Below are positions 1 to 6,618 of a stretch of 7,703 nucleotides of DNA, one piece after another (within the stretch, counting starts at the first letter, position 1; each line of letters begins with the position of its first letter). The position numbers were made by a program, and so were the translations under genes. The DNA is taken from assembly GCA_022360595.1 (NCBI GenBank), contig JAKSCN010000066.1:1-7703 (forward strand). Reading direction: 5' to 3'. The notes under the pieces are model-generated. The model worked only from the letters and a program-made list of their open reading frames with translations. It did no database searches and had not been told where the DNA came from. Origin of the DNA: Chromatiales bacterium (GTDB lineage Bacteria > Pseudomonadota > Gammaproteobacteria > Chromatiales > Chromatiaceae).

Positions 1-295
1 CAGCCTTGGTGGGGTTTTTCTCGACACACTCCCCCTCAAGATACATAAAGCCCAGGCCATGCTGGGCAATTGCCAGGCCGGATTCGGCTGCCGATTTCAT
101 ATATTTATAGGCGAGCAGCTCATTGACCGTCATGCCCAAACCGTTCTGGGCCATAATCGCCATGCGGTACTGCGCCTCAACATTACCCTGATCTGCCAGA
201 GGCGAAAGAATCTTTGCTGCATTGCCGAAATGCTTCGATTCAAAGGCAGCGATACCGCTGCTCAATTCCATATCAAACTGACTTTCATCACTCAT
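1..295 (-). CDS. Sel1-repeat (TPR-like) protein, N-terminal part, cut by window edge
   Basis: The 98 visible codons begin at ATG 295-293 and stay open to the left edge, so the C-terminus is missing. The protein starts MSDESQFDMELSSGIAAF and then shows Sel1-type helical repeat signatures: A-x-x-I-L-x-P-L-A-x-Q-G-x-x-x-A-Q-Y at about residues 29-45, K-x-x-K-S-A-A-E-S-G-x-x-x-A-Q-x-x-L-G at about 64-81, and a G-x-x-Y-x-x-G-x-x-V-x-x-x-x-x-K-A unit at the edge. Sel1 repeats are alpha/alpha solenoids that usually act as protein-protein scaffolds. No signal peptide is visible, so it is probably cytoplasmic. A strong Shine-Dalgarno (AGGAGGT) sits 5 bases before the ATG and fixes the start. It lies downstream of the phosphatase gene on the same strand, with a 153-base gap that holds its own promoter candidate. 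The partner or pathway cannot be deduced. Confidence 0.85.
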   Translation of the reverse strand, partial: MSDESQFDMELSSGIAAFESKHFGNAAKILSPLADQGNVEAQYRMAIMAQNGLGMTVNELLAYKYMKSAAESGLAIAQHGLGFMYLEGECVEKNPTKA

Positions 296-300
296 GATGT

Positions 301-307
301 ACCTCCT
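301..307 (-). promoter_or_regulatory. Shine-Dalgarno of the Sel1-repeat gene
   Basis: The minus strand reads AGGAGGT, a near-perfect match to the 16S anti-SD, 5 bases before ATG 295. It decides the start of the Sel1 gene and is the strongest ribosome binding site in the window. Confidence 0.85.
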
Positions 308-338
308 GCCGGCCAATCCGGACTTCACTACTCCTTAA

Positions 339-347
339 ATTATCACA
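339..347 (-). promoter_or_regulatory. Candidate extended -10 promoter for the Sel1-repeat gene
   Basis: The minus strand reads TGTGATAAT, an extended -10 (TG, one base, GATAAT) with 5 of 6 consensus bases. No good -35 lies at 16-18 bases upstream, as expected for an extended -10 promoter. Transcription would start near 332 and give a leader of about 37 bases containing the AGGAGGT site. This is a pattern match only. Confidence 0.4.
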
Positions 348-386
348 ACCGACCACTACACAGTGCGATTTTTTAAGGCTTGTTAA

Positions 387-409
387 CAGCAGGGCCTGCT
401 GACAGGCCC
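387..409 (-). repeat. GC-rich hairpin(s) between the phosphatase and Sel1 genes
   Basis: GGGCCTG (392-398) and CAGGCCC (403-409) are perfect 7-bp inverted arms around a 4-base loop. An overlapping second hairpin pairs CAGCAG (387-392) with CTGCTG (396-401), and the two cannot form together. The position, 40 bases past the phosphatase stop, suits a terminator or an RNA 3'-end stabiliser. No run of T follows on either strand, so a classical intrinsic terminator is not supported. Confidence 0.5.
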
Positions 410-448
410 CCATTTGATTCGACTCTCTACTGCAAACCACCCTCTGAA

Positions 449-1273
449 TCAGACCTGGTAAAGCCAGCGCCGCCACTGCTCTAACAAGCTCTGCGCGCTG
501 GCCCCCAACGCCGCATGTGCTTCGATATCCCGATCCATCCCCAGGCACTCACCACTATCGAGATCCATGATGCAGCCGCAGCCACCCGCCTCTTTAAACA
601 CCAGCAATCCGGCGGCATAGTCCCACAGACGTTGAGCACCGTGCAGATAGAGTTGTCCACGCCCTGCCGCCAGCCAACACCACTCCAACGCCACCGCGCC
701 AAGACTGCGTTGAGAACGATAAGGCGCCCGCTCCGCAAGCTTGGTGATTACTGCCCTTGGCAATCGTTTCAGATCAACCAGCGCCACACATTGATTAAGC
801 GCTTCACCTTCAGAGCGCACCGCGAGGGGATGATCATTGAGCCAGGCGCCCTGCCCCAAGTCAGCGCGAAAACACTCCCTCCGGGAAGGGTCGAATACCA
901 CACCGGAAACCACCTGCCCATCAACGATCAATGCCAATGAGGTGGCAAAAAAAGGAATACCGTGAGCAAAGTTAGTGGTGCCATCAAGCGGATCGAGACA
1001 CCAGAACGCGGGACTCGACATCACCCGCCGCTGTTCGCTGAGTGTCATCTCCTCACCTAACAGCGGGATCTCCGGCCAACGCGCCTTCAACAGCCCCTCA
1101 ATACGGCTTTGCAGTTCGGTATCAACCGCGGTAACCAGCGAACCGTCATCCTTCTCATTGACAGCGCCAGTATTAAAACCATCCTCAAACACGGCCATAA
1201 CGGCATCGACTACCAACATCTGCAATATGCCGCTATCTATACTCTCAATGCTGTCAATCATATTCTTATCCAT
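449..1273 (-). CDS. Inositol-monophosphatase-family phosphatase
   Basis: A soluble Mg2+-dependent phosphatase of the IMPase/SuhB/HisN fold. Numbered from ATG 1273 (274 residues), the metal-site motifs are all present: GEE at 73-75, D-P-L-D-G-T-T-N-F at 94-102 with D94 and D97, and W-D-Y-A-A-G at 217-222 with D218, followed by E-A-G-G at 228-231. The length matches the family (about 260-275). The frame stays open upstream to ATG 1339, but that start has no Shine-Dalgarno and would add a tail the family lacks. ATG 1261 is an equally plausible start, with GGA 7 bases ahead. The DGTTNF motif and intact WD block favour the IMPase/SuhB/HisN branch over CysQ. The substrate (inositol phosphate, histidinol phosphate or another sugar phosphate) cannot be read from sequence, so no symbol is given. 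It is divergent from slt and has no obvious pathway partner here. Confidence 0.92.
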   Translation of the reverse strand: MDKNMIDSIESIDSGILQMLVVDAVMAVFEDGFNTGAVNEKDDGSLVTAVDTELQSRIEGLLKARWPEIPLLGEEMTLSEQRRVMSSPAFWCLDPLDGTTNFAHGIPFFATSLALIVDGQVVSGVVFDPSRRECFRADLGQGAWLNDHPLAVRSEGEALNQCVALVDLKRLPRAVITKLAERAPYRSQRSLGAVALEWCWLAAGRGQLYLHGAQRLWDYAAGLLVFKEAGGCGCIMDLDSGECLGMDRDIEAHAALGASAQSLLEQWRRWLYQV

Positions 1274-1394
1274 CCCTTCATCATCCCGAAAAGCCAAGCA
1301 ACTCACAACCCTGCAATTTTCCCAAGAATCGAAGCCCATCTTAGGGTTTCTACCGGTTGATCTACAGATTTGCGGCCTCTAAGCTGTGCCCTGT

Positions 1395-1426
1395 GGCTAT
1401 GTGAATAATTCAATCTCTGCATAGCC
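1395..1426. repeat. Nested inverted repeat upstream of slt
   Basis: GGCTATG (1395-1401) and CATAGCC (1420-1426) are perfect 7-bp inverted arms. Between them lies an 11-base palindrome TGAAT-A-ATTCA (1402-1412) that contains AATAAT, a possible -10 for slt (5 of 6 bases), with no convincing -35. ATAGCC occurs once more at 1442-1447. The arrangement could be an operator over the slt promoter in the divergent spacer 1274-1468, or chance. No other recognisable signal was found in that 195-base spacer. Confidence 0.3.
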
Positions 1427-1468
1427 TTCGGAAGATAGCTAATAGCCAATTAGGAATAGATCAGTCCC

Positions 1469-3454
1469 GTGAATTTAATGGACGTCCCCACACCCAGCAG
1501 ACACGCTTGTCGACCACTCTTCAGTCTGCTGATTCTGGTGCTTATACTCTGCAGTTTCACAACCTTGGCGACAGCCAAACCGCTCTCGCTCAAACAGCAG
1601 AGAACACTATTCATCAAAGCGGAAAAGGCCCTAAAGAGGGGGAATAAGCAGCAGTATCAAGCGCTATCCCAACAGTTGGCCAACTATCCGTTACTACCCT
1701 ATCTGACGCTCCAGGCACTGCGTAACGATATTGCCACACTCGACAGCGCCCAGGCAGAAGCCTTCCTCACCCGCTTCCAGGAGACACCACTTGCAGCGGC
1801 TTTTCGCAAAGCATGGCTTAAAGAGTTGGCTGAGCGCAAACAGTGGTGGACCTATCGGGTCTTCTATCGCCCCAGTTCGGGTGTCGCACTTGAGTGCCGT
1901 CACCTACAGGCGTTGATGGAAACCGGTGAAACCGAAACGGCCTTTAAGCAGATTCCCAAACTCTGGTTAAGTAGCAAATCACGCCCCAAAACCTGCGACC
2001 CGATCTTTGATGAGTGGCGTAAAGCGGGCAATTTGACCCAAAACCTGGTTTGGCAACGCCTTGAGTTGGCGATGGAAGATGGCAACTTAAAACTGGCGCG
2101 TTATCTAAGCCGATACCTGAACAAACATAACCGGCAGTGGTATGACTACTGGCTGAAAGTACGCAAGGAACCCGCGAAATACCTCGATCACAAAAAAGTC
2201 GCAACCCAGCCGGTCAACAGTAAAAAGATATGGCTCCACGGACTAAAACGTCTGGCCCGTAAGGACATTGATCAAGCGCTGACACTCTGGAAAAAGCAGC
2301 AGAACAGCAAGTTGCTCTCGGCTGAGGAGCGCTATGAGATAGAGCGTTATCTGGCCTTGAGAATGATCCGTACAGATCGTCAGCAGGCGGCAAAAATGTT
2401 GGCTGCCTTCCAACCCAACGCCGATGACGAGAGGTTCATCGAGCGACGTCTGCGCTTCGGAATCGCAGATGGTGACTGGGACTCAGTACTCCTCTGGCTC
2501 AACAACAGTCCTGATGAGATCAACAGCAAAGAGCGCTGGCGCTATTGGCGGGCCTACGCCCTACAGACCCTTGGGCGTTATAACGAAGCTAAACCGATTT
2601 ACCAGAGTCTGGCGGCAGAACGCAGCTACCATGGTTTTCTCGCTGCTGACGAACTGGGAGTGCCCTATAACCTCAACCACTCGCCGCTCCAGGTTCCCCA
2701 GGAACTACTGACCAAAACCGATCAACTACCCGCCCTCCAGCGTGCCCGTGAATTCATTGCTCTGGAGCGTTACACCGAGGCACGGCGCGAATGGTTCTAC
2801 GCAACCCGGCATATGCCCCCGGAGCAGCTACAAGCCGCCGCAAGACTGGCCCAATCCTGGGATTGGCACAACCAAGCGATTTTTACCTTGGCCAGAACCC
2901 GATATTGGGAAGATCTTGAACTGCGCTTCCCGGTCGAACATAAAAAACAGGTCGATCACAACGCCGCCCTGCGCCAGCTCGACAACGCCTGGGTATTCGC
3001 GGTTATTCGACAGGAGAGTGCATTCAGTCCGGTCGCCCGCTCCCGGGTAGGCGCACTCGGATTGATGCAACTGATGCCCAACACCGCTAAGCATGTGGCC
3101 AAAAAGATCAAACACAAGCGCCCACGGCAAAGCGACCTGCTCACGCCACAAACCAACATTAAGTTCGGCACTGCCTATCTGCGTGAGGTACTGGATCAGC
3201 TCGGAAAACATCAAGTGCTGGCAACCGCGGCCTATAATGCCGGCCCACACCGGGTAAAATCCTGGCTTCCCCAACAGGAGCTGGAGGCCAACCGCTGGGT
3301 TGAAATGATTCCGTTCAATGAAACACGGAAATATACCGAGCGGGTACTGAGCTATGCGGTGATCTATGAGCGGCGACTGGGGAAGAAACTGACACGCATC
3401 AGCCAGCGCATGACACCGATCAATTCAAAGCAGGTTATCACCGCCAAACGCTAA
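1469..3454 (+). CDS. slt: Soluble lytic murein transglycosylase (Slt70 type)
   Basis: A periplasmic enzyme that cleaves the MurNAc-GlcNAc bond of peptidoglycan, forming 1,6-anhydromuropeptides for cell-wall turnover. At 661 residues it is close to E. coli Slt70 (645). Residues 1-36 are a Sec signal peptide: an Arg-containing N-region, a hydrophobic core at about 17-33, and cleavage after A-T-A36. The Cys in the core is preceded by Leu, so it is not a lipobox. Residues about 40-480 form the helical U and L domains that make the Slt70 ring. The C-terminal goose-lysozyme-like domain has the catalytic Glu in R-Q-E516-S, G-L-M-Q-L-M-P at 531-537, A-Y-N-A-G at 588-592, and the late I-P-F-N-E-T-R-x-Y block. 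The start is GTG 1469: an in-frame TAG lies at 1457-1459, the Shine-Dalgarno is weak (AGGA, 13 bases away), and ATG 1478 is the alternative. It ends 4 bases before the stop of the convergent cyclase-like gene. Confidence 0.96.
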   Translation: MNLMDVPTPSRHACRPLFSLLILVLILCSFTTLATAKPLSLKQQRTLFIKAEKALKRGNKQQYQALSQQLANYPLLPYLTLQALRNDIATLDSAQAEAFLTRFQETPLAAAFRKAWLKELAERKQWWTYRVFYRPSSGVALECRHLQALMETGETETAFKQIPKLWLSSKSRPKTCDPIFDEWRKAGNLTQNLVWQRLELAMEDGNLKLARYLSRYLNKHNRQWYDYWLKVRKEPAKYLDHKKVATQPVNSKKIWLHGLKRLARKDIDQALTLWKKQQNSKLLSAEERYEIERYLALRMIRTDRQQAAKMLAAFQPNADDERFIERRLRFGIADGDWDSVLLWLNNSPDEINSKERWRYWRAYALQTLGRYNEAKPIYQSLAAERSYHGFLAADELGVPYNLNHSPLQVPQELLTKTDQLPALQRAREFIALERYTEARREWFYATRHMPPEQLQAAARLAQSWDWHNQAIFTLARTRYWEDLELRFPVEHKKQVDHNAALRQLDNAWVFAVIRQESAFSPVARSRVGALGLMQLMPNTAKHVAKKIKHKRPRQSDLLTPQTNIKFGTAYLREVLDQLGKHQVLATAAYNAGPHRVKSWLPQQELEANRWVEMIPFNETRKYTERVLSYAVIYERRLGKKLTRISQRMTPINSKQVITAKR

Positions 3455-3458
3455 ATCC

Positions 3459-5921
3459 TTAAAGATAGTGGCGGGAGTTGGTGACCAATTTGCTTTTAGC
3501 TTTAGCGCCTTTGCTTTCGGCCGTATAGCTGCCACGTTCGCCACCTGCGCGCGCCTTTATATCTTTGATGATCTCCTCATCGGTGATCACTTCATAGAAA
3601 CGCCGCCCTTCGGTAGCCGCTGCAACCGGATCGCCTCCCCATTCACATACCGGCGCCTCACGCACCACCAACCAGTGCATGCGCCCCTCCATATCCGGGT
3701 AGCGTCCCGCATAAAAACTGCTGCCGGGCGACGCATAGCCTGCATCTCTCGCACTGATCTTGCGCAGCGTTACTTCGGACTTCAGCTTATAGAAGGCGGG
3801 AAGGTCCAGCTCAATGCCATTGACGTTATAACGCGTTAGACGATCACTAGTCTCTTTATGCTGCCGGTCTCCGTGTCCCACTGAAAACACCTCGATACCG
3901 CGTCCACGCTGCCGGGCAAAATCCGAGCGCTTGATCATAGCCGAGCAGGAGGAGAGCTGATCGGCACGATTGATCGCCGAGGAGATCAATATCTCCTGCT
4001 CTTCATCATAGAGAAAGGCGGGCGACTGATCGCTAAAGGCGATACCCAGCCCCAGCTCCAGCTCTGGTAGATCATAACGACGGTTCTGAATATTCTGGGC
4101 GTCCACCACCTGCAGAATATGCCGCGCCAAGCCACAGGCATGCGCAATACAGAGCCACTGAAAGGGAGTATCTTCATACTCGTAGATACTGAGAATAACC
4201 GCATCCCCTTCAACAAATACCTTTTTCGCCCCGAACGCCGGCAACAGTTTGGTGATCGGTTCAAAGAAATTAAGGCTGAAGTGTGTGGCTGGATTAAGCC
4301 CTTTTTTCTTCAACTGCTCGGTCATCTTGGTTGAACCGCGCACATCCGCCTTGATAATGACATGATTACGGATACGGCGATGCTTGTGTGGTACCTCTTC
4401 GGTCAGGGCAAACTGATACAACGTATTGTTGCTGCGCGACAGCTCTAGGGCCTCTTCATTATCGAGGATACGAATCCGGTTCATTGCCAGATGGACGTGG
4501 TAAGCCAGCTTCAAGTCTCGCCGCAACTGGGCGAACTGATGCAAAAAAGCGAGTATATGCTTGCGCCGACGTGGAGCGGGCATGCTGGTCAACTCGCCTG
4601 CCGCTTGATCAAGCACCTTCTGGATATGCTGTGAGGAAATAGTGGGTGACAACGCCGCCAGCTGACGTTGCAGCCCTCTGCGTTTCACCCGTCGCGCCAG
4701 ATAGTCGCAAATCAAACGCACCGGCACCTGTTCACGCAACTCTTTGTAGAGGGCGGGCGCCTCCTGACAGGCCAGAATATAGTTCGCTAACCGCTTACTA
4801 CCAAAACGGCGGAAGATACGTTGCAGCAGACGGTTATAGTAACCGGTCCACCTCTTCCCAACCCAGGAGGAGTTGATAATATTGTCGCTTCCTTCAAAGC
4901 GGTAACGCGCCCAAGGTCGTTCGGAATAGATAATCTTATCGATATTCTGCGGCGAATCGAGCCAGGACATTTGTCCTTTTTGGTACTCGTCCGGCTGCAA
5001 CCCGGTCGCCAGCATACGACTGATCTGATTGAACATCAGCGAACCCTCACGGGCCACTTCATCGCTGTGCATCAAACTGGAATCATCATCCGCCAGCGCT
5101 TCCAGGGGTGTTGCAAAATCACCGCTTACCGGCTGACACCAATCGGGGAGATAATCTGCAAACAACCCGATCAGCAGGCGGTTGATCTCGGCAAACTGCG
5201 AGAGATCATCTTTTGCGGTGCAGACCAGCGTGTAGTGGTGCATCAGTTGTGCATCCACCGATAGTGAGGGTAGCTGCAGCAGCGGATTGAACAACATCAA
5301 TTTCGGCAGTTGCCAGGAGCTGCCCAATACCGACTTACGCAGCTTACTGGCGCGGGAGCGTTCCACCCAGAGCATTTCCCGAAACAGTTTGCGAGCGATC
5401 TTATAACGAATGTCGGGCTCGCTCTTGGCGAGTATCACCAAGCGATCATGGGCCTCGACCGACCGGCCGGTCGAGTCGTGGTTCTCATGGCCTTTTACCC
5501 CGCGAAGCTGTTCACGCAACCGCTCCAGCTCCTGGTCGATCTGGAACAGAAAAAACTTAATAACCGCCAACTGCAGCAGTTGAATACGCTCCGGTTGATT
5601 GTGCTGGCTGGCATTCGCCACTGCCACCTCCATCACACCGGCATAACTATCTTTCAACGCTTGGGAATCGTGACCATCAGGAGCTGGAGGGCGCTCCCCC
5701 CAGCAGTTCTCCGCCACATAGTGCTGGAGCATTTTAGCCACTAAAATGCGGGTTCGCTCTTTAAACTCTTTACTCAGAGCGACATCAATATGGACATTGT
5801 CGATGCCTTTCTTAAAAAGGCCAAATTCGAGGTGGTTGGGGGTATTGACGTGCAGCGGCGCTACGAACTTTTCATAGCCCGGCCGCCATCGAGAAAAAAG
5901 TCTTCGCAGACCAGTTCCCAC
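3459..5921 (-). CDS. Large protein with divergent class III nucleotidyl-cyclase-like domain
   Basis: An 820-residue protein with no signal peptide or clear membrane segment, probably cytoplasmic. Residues about 516-690 resemble an adenylate/guanylate cyclase catalytic domain. A first strand reads I-I-K-A-D526-V-R-G-S-T, then the beta-hairpin V-F-V-E-G-D573-A-V, then L-G-L-G-I-A, then I-N651-R-A-D-Q-L-S-S. D526 and D573 fit the two metal-binding aspartates and N651 the catalytic asparagine. The purine-recognising Lys position (four before D573) is Phe569, and the transition-state Arg position (four after N651) is Gln655. It may therefore be a pseudo-cyclase or have altered specificity. Residues 1-510 are mostly predicted helical and charged, with no family I recognise. 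Residues about 720-820 form another unassigned region ending in a Lys-rich tail. The start is GTG 5921: an in-frame TAG lies three codons upstream, and AAGGGGG is a good ribosome site 9 bases away. Rsd lies upstream on the same strand, so co-transcription is possible. Confidence 0.85.
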   Translation of the reverse strand: MGTGLRRLFSRWRPGYEKFVAPLHVNTPNHLEFGLFKKGIDNVHIDVALSKEFKERTRILVAKMLQHYVAENCWGERPPAPDGHDSQALKDSYAGVMEVAVANASQHNQPERIQLLQLAVIKFFLFQIDQELERLREQLRGVKGHENHDSTGRSVEAHDRLVILAKSEPDIRYKIARKLFREMLWVERSRASKLRKSVLGSSWQLPKLMLFNPLLQLPSLSVDAQLMHHYTLVCTAKDDLSQFAEINRLLIGLFADYLPDWCQPVSGDFATPLEALADDDSSLMHSDEVAREGSLMFNQISRMLATGLQPDEYQKGQMSWLDSPQNIDKIIYSERPWARYRFEGSDNIINSSWVGKRWTGYYNRLLQRIFRRFGSKRLANYILACQEAPALYKELREQVPVRLICDYLARRVKRRGLQRQLAALSPTISSQHIQKVLDQAAGELTSMPAPRRRKHILAFLHQFAQLRRDLKLAYHVHLAMNRIRILDNEEALELSRSNNTLYQFALTEEVPHKHRRIRNHVIIKADVRGSTKMTEQLKKKGLNPATHFSLNFFEPITKLLPAFGAKKVFVEGDAVILSIYEYEDTPFQWLCIAHACGLARHILQVVDAQNIQNRRYDLPELELGLGIAFSDQSPAFLYDEEQEILISSAINRADQLSSCSAMIKRSDFARQRGRGIEVFSVGHGDRQHKETSDRLTRYNVNGIELDLPAFYKLKSEVTLRKISARDAGYASPGSSFYAGRYPDMEGRMHWLVVREAPVCEWGGDPVAAATEGRRFYEVITDEEIIKDIKARAGGERGSYTAESKGAKAKSKLVTNSRHYL

Positions 5922-5930
5922 TGTATGCTA

Positions 5931-5937
5931 CCCCCTT
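5931..5937 (-). promoter_or_regulatory. Shine-Dalgarno fixing the GTG start of the cyclase-like gene
   Basis: The minus strand reads AAGGGGG, 9 bases before GTG 5921. With the in-frame TAG at 5928-5930, this leaves 5921 as the only sensible start. The next in-frame ATG would remove 63 residues. Confidence 0.6.
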
Positions 5938-5982
5938 GCACGTTAAACAGAACCTGAACCAGGCATTACTCACCATCGACAC

Positions 5983-6012
5983 GGTTGCTAGTTACCCCCA
6001 TAACCAACAACC
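5983..6012 (-). promoter_or_regulatory. 12-bp hairpin in the rsd to cyclase-like gene spacer
   Basis: In the minus-strand RNA, 6012-6001 (GGUUGUUGGUUA) pairs over all 12 positions with 5994-5983 (UAACUAGCAACC), using two G-U wobbles, around a 6-base loop UGGGGG. In the plus-strand RNA the same two positions become C-A mismatches, so the structure favours minus-strand transcription, the direction of rsd and the cyclase-like gene. It begins 22 bases past the rsd stop. No T run follows, so it is not a standard terminator. It could be a processing or stability element, or an attenuator. No clear promoter was found in the rest of this 112-base spacer. Confidence 0.5.
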
Positions 6013-6033
6013 CGGTGAGACTGGCTTAAACAA

Positions 6034-6477
6034 CTACGCCATCATACTCGATACAATTCTGTCTTCCATCTCAATTCTGGCTGCCAACTTCTCTCCCAGT
6101 TGAGACAGATCATCGTAGAGCTGCTCAAGAGGAGGCTCATGGTCTGCACAGTCATACTTATCATTGAAGGCGACCACCACCTCGGCCACTTCAGTGACCC
6201 GCGGATATACCTCCGCCGCAACCGTCAACACATCAACGCGGCGCTCTTCACCACGGGAGATACGATCAAACACCTCGAAGTGTCCGAAGGCGATATAGTC
6301 GATCATCACCTGACAGAAATCTTCCAGCTGTTTCTTGACCGGTTTGTCGGGCGTATAAGGCTCAAGCCCCGCCAATTGACAGAACAACACCAACATCTGC
6401 TGACGCTCGGAAATCCATTTGTTCATCATTTCCCGAGTTTGTGTACGTCTATCCTGAGTCTCTTTTACTATAGTCAT
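6034..6477 (-). CDS. rsd: Rsd/AlgQ-family anti-sigma-70 factor
   Basis: Rsd binds region 4 of the housekeeping sigma factor RpoD and sequesters it, favouring alternative sigma factors as growth slows. The Pseudomonas orthologue is AlgQ. The 147-residue product shows the family pattern: W-I-S-E-R-Q-Q-M-L-V-L-F-C at 21-33, the hallmark D-F-C-Q-V-M-I-D-Y-I-A-F-G-H-F-E-V-F at 53-70, and a C-terminal helix L-G-E-K-L-A-A-R-I-E-M-E-D-R at 127-140. Length is near the usual 158-160, with a short N-terminus. The frame stays open upstream to 6588, but ATG 6477 fits the family length and has AGG 9 bases ahead. The 37 extra residues of the longer form do not look like Rsd. It is cytoplasmic. The cyclase-like gene lies 112 bases downstream on the same strand, and an exported-protein gene diverges from it. 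Confidence 0.93.
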   Translation of the reverse strand: MTIVKETQDRRTQTREMMNKWISERQQMLVLFCQLAGLEPYTPDKPVKKQLEDFCQVMIDYIAFGHFEVFDRISRGEERRVDVLTVAAEVYPRVTEVAEVVVAFNDKYDCADHEPPLEQLYDDLSQLGEKLAARIEMEDRIVSSMMA

Positions 6478-6496
6478 AGATTCAAACCTATTCGTT

Positions 6497-6502
6497 ATTA
6501 TC
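6497..6502 (-). promoter_or_regulatory. Candidate -10 element for rsd
   Basis: The minus strand reads GATAAT (5 of 6 consensus bases) 19 bases upstream of the rsd ATG. The base at 6502 also ends one arm of the inverted repeat 6502-6548. No good -35 lies 16-18 bases upstream, and the implied leader would be only about a dozen bases, so the call is tentative. Confidence 0.3.
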
Positions 6503-6548
6503 TTGTGCCACCCGCTCTGAAATACTGGGCGATTAGCAAGGGCACAAG
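6502..6548. repeat. 8-bp inverted repeat in the rsd upstream region
   Basis: CTTGTGCC (6502-6509) and GGCACAAG (6541-6548) are perfect inverted arms separated by 31 bases. One arm abuts the GATAAT candidate and the interval covers its -35 region, which would suit an operator for a dimeric or looping regulator of rsd. Confidence 0.4.
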
Positions 6549-6618
6549 GTTCCCTATCCACTCTCCTCAGCCAATAGATAACCACCAACTGAGACTACAG
6601 GCAAGTTTTTCCTCCTCG

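Noticed and set aside
515..940. Long plus-strand open frame opposite the phosphatase gene
   Set aside because: It lies entirely antisense to a gene with intact catalytic motifs and has no recognisable domain or ribosome site, so it is a shadow frame.
449..1273. Phosphatase as CysQ (PAP phosphatase) or as suhB itself
   Set aside because: The motif set favours the IMPase/SuhB/HisN branch over CysQ, but the branch members cannot be separated by eye, so no symbol was given.
3849..4375. The cyclase-like domain as a GGDEF (diguanylate cyclase) domain
   Set aside because: No GG[DE]EF motif or associated strand pattern is present. The Asp pair and the Asn block fit class III cyclases better.
4821..5744. 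Two plus-strand open frames of about 145 codons opposite the cyclase-like gene
   Set aside because: They are antisense to a continuous 820-codon frame with a supported start and domain. No motifs, no Shine-Dalgarno.
5966..6001. An 11-codon mini-ORF (ATG 6001 to TAA 5966, minus) starting in the hairpin loop, as a leader peptide
   Set aside because: No ribosome site, no codon bias of the kind used in attenuator peptides, and such short frames are common by chance.
6478..6588. N-terminal extension of rsd to 6588
   Set aside because: It would make 184 residues with a 37-residue tail unlike Rsd/AlgQ. ATG 6477 has an AGG ribosome site and gives a family-like length.
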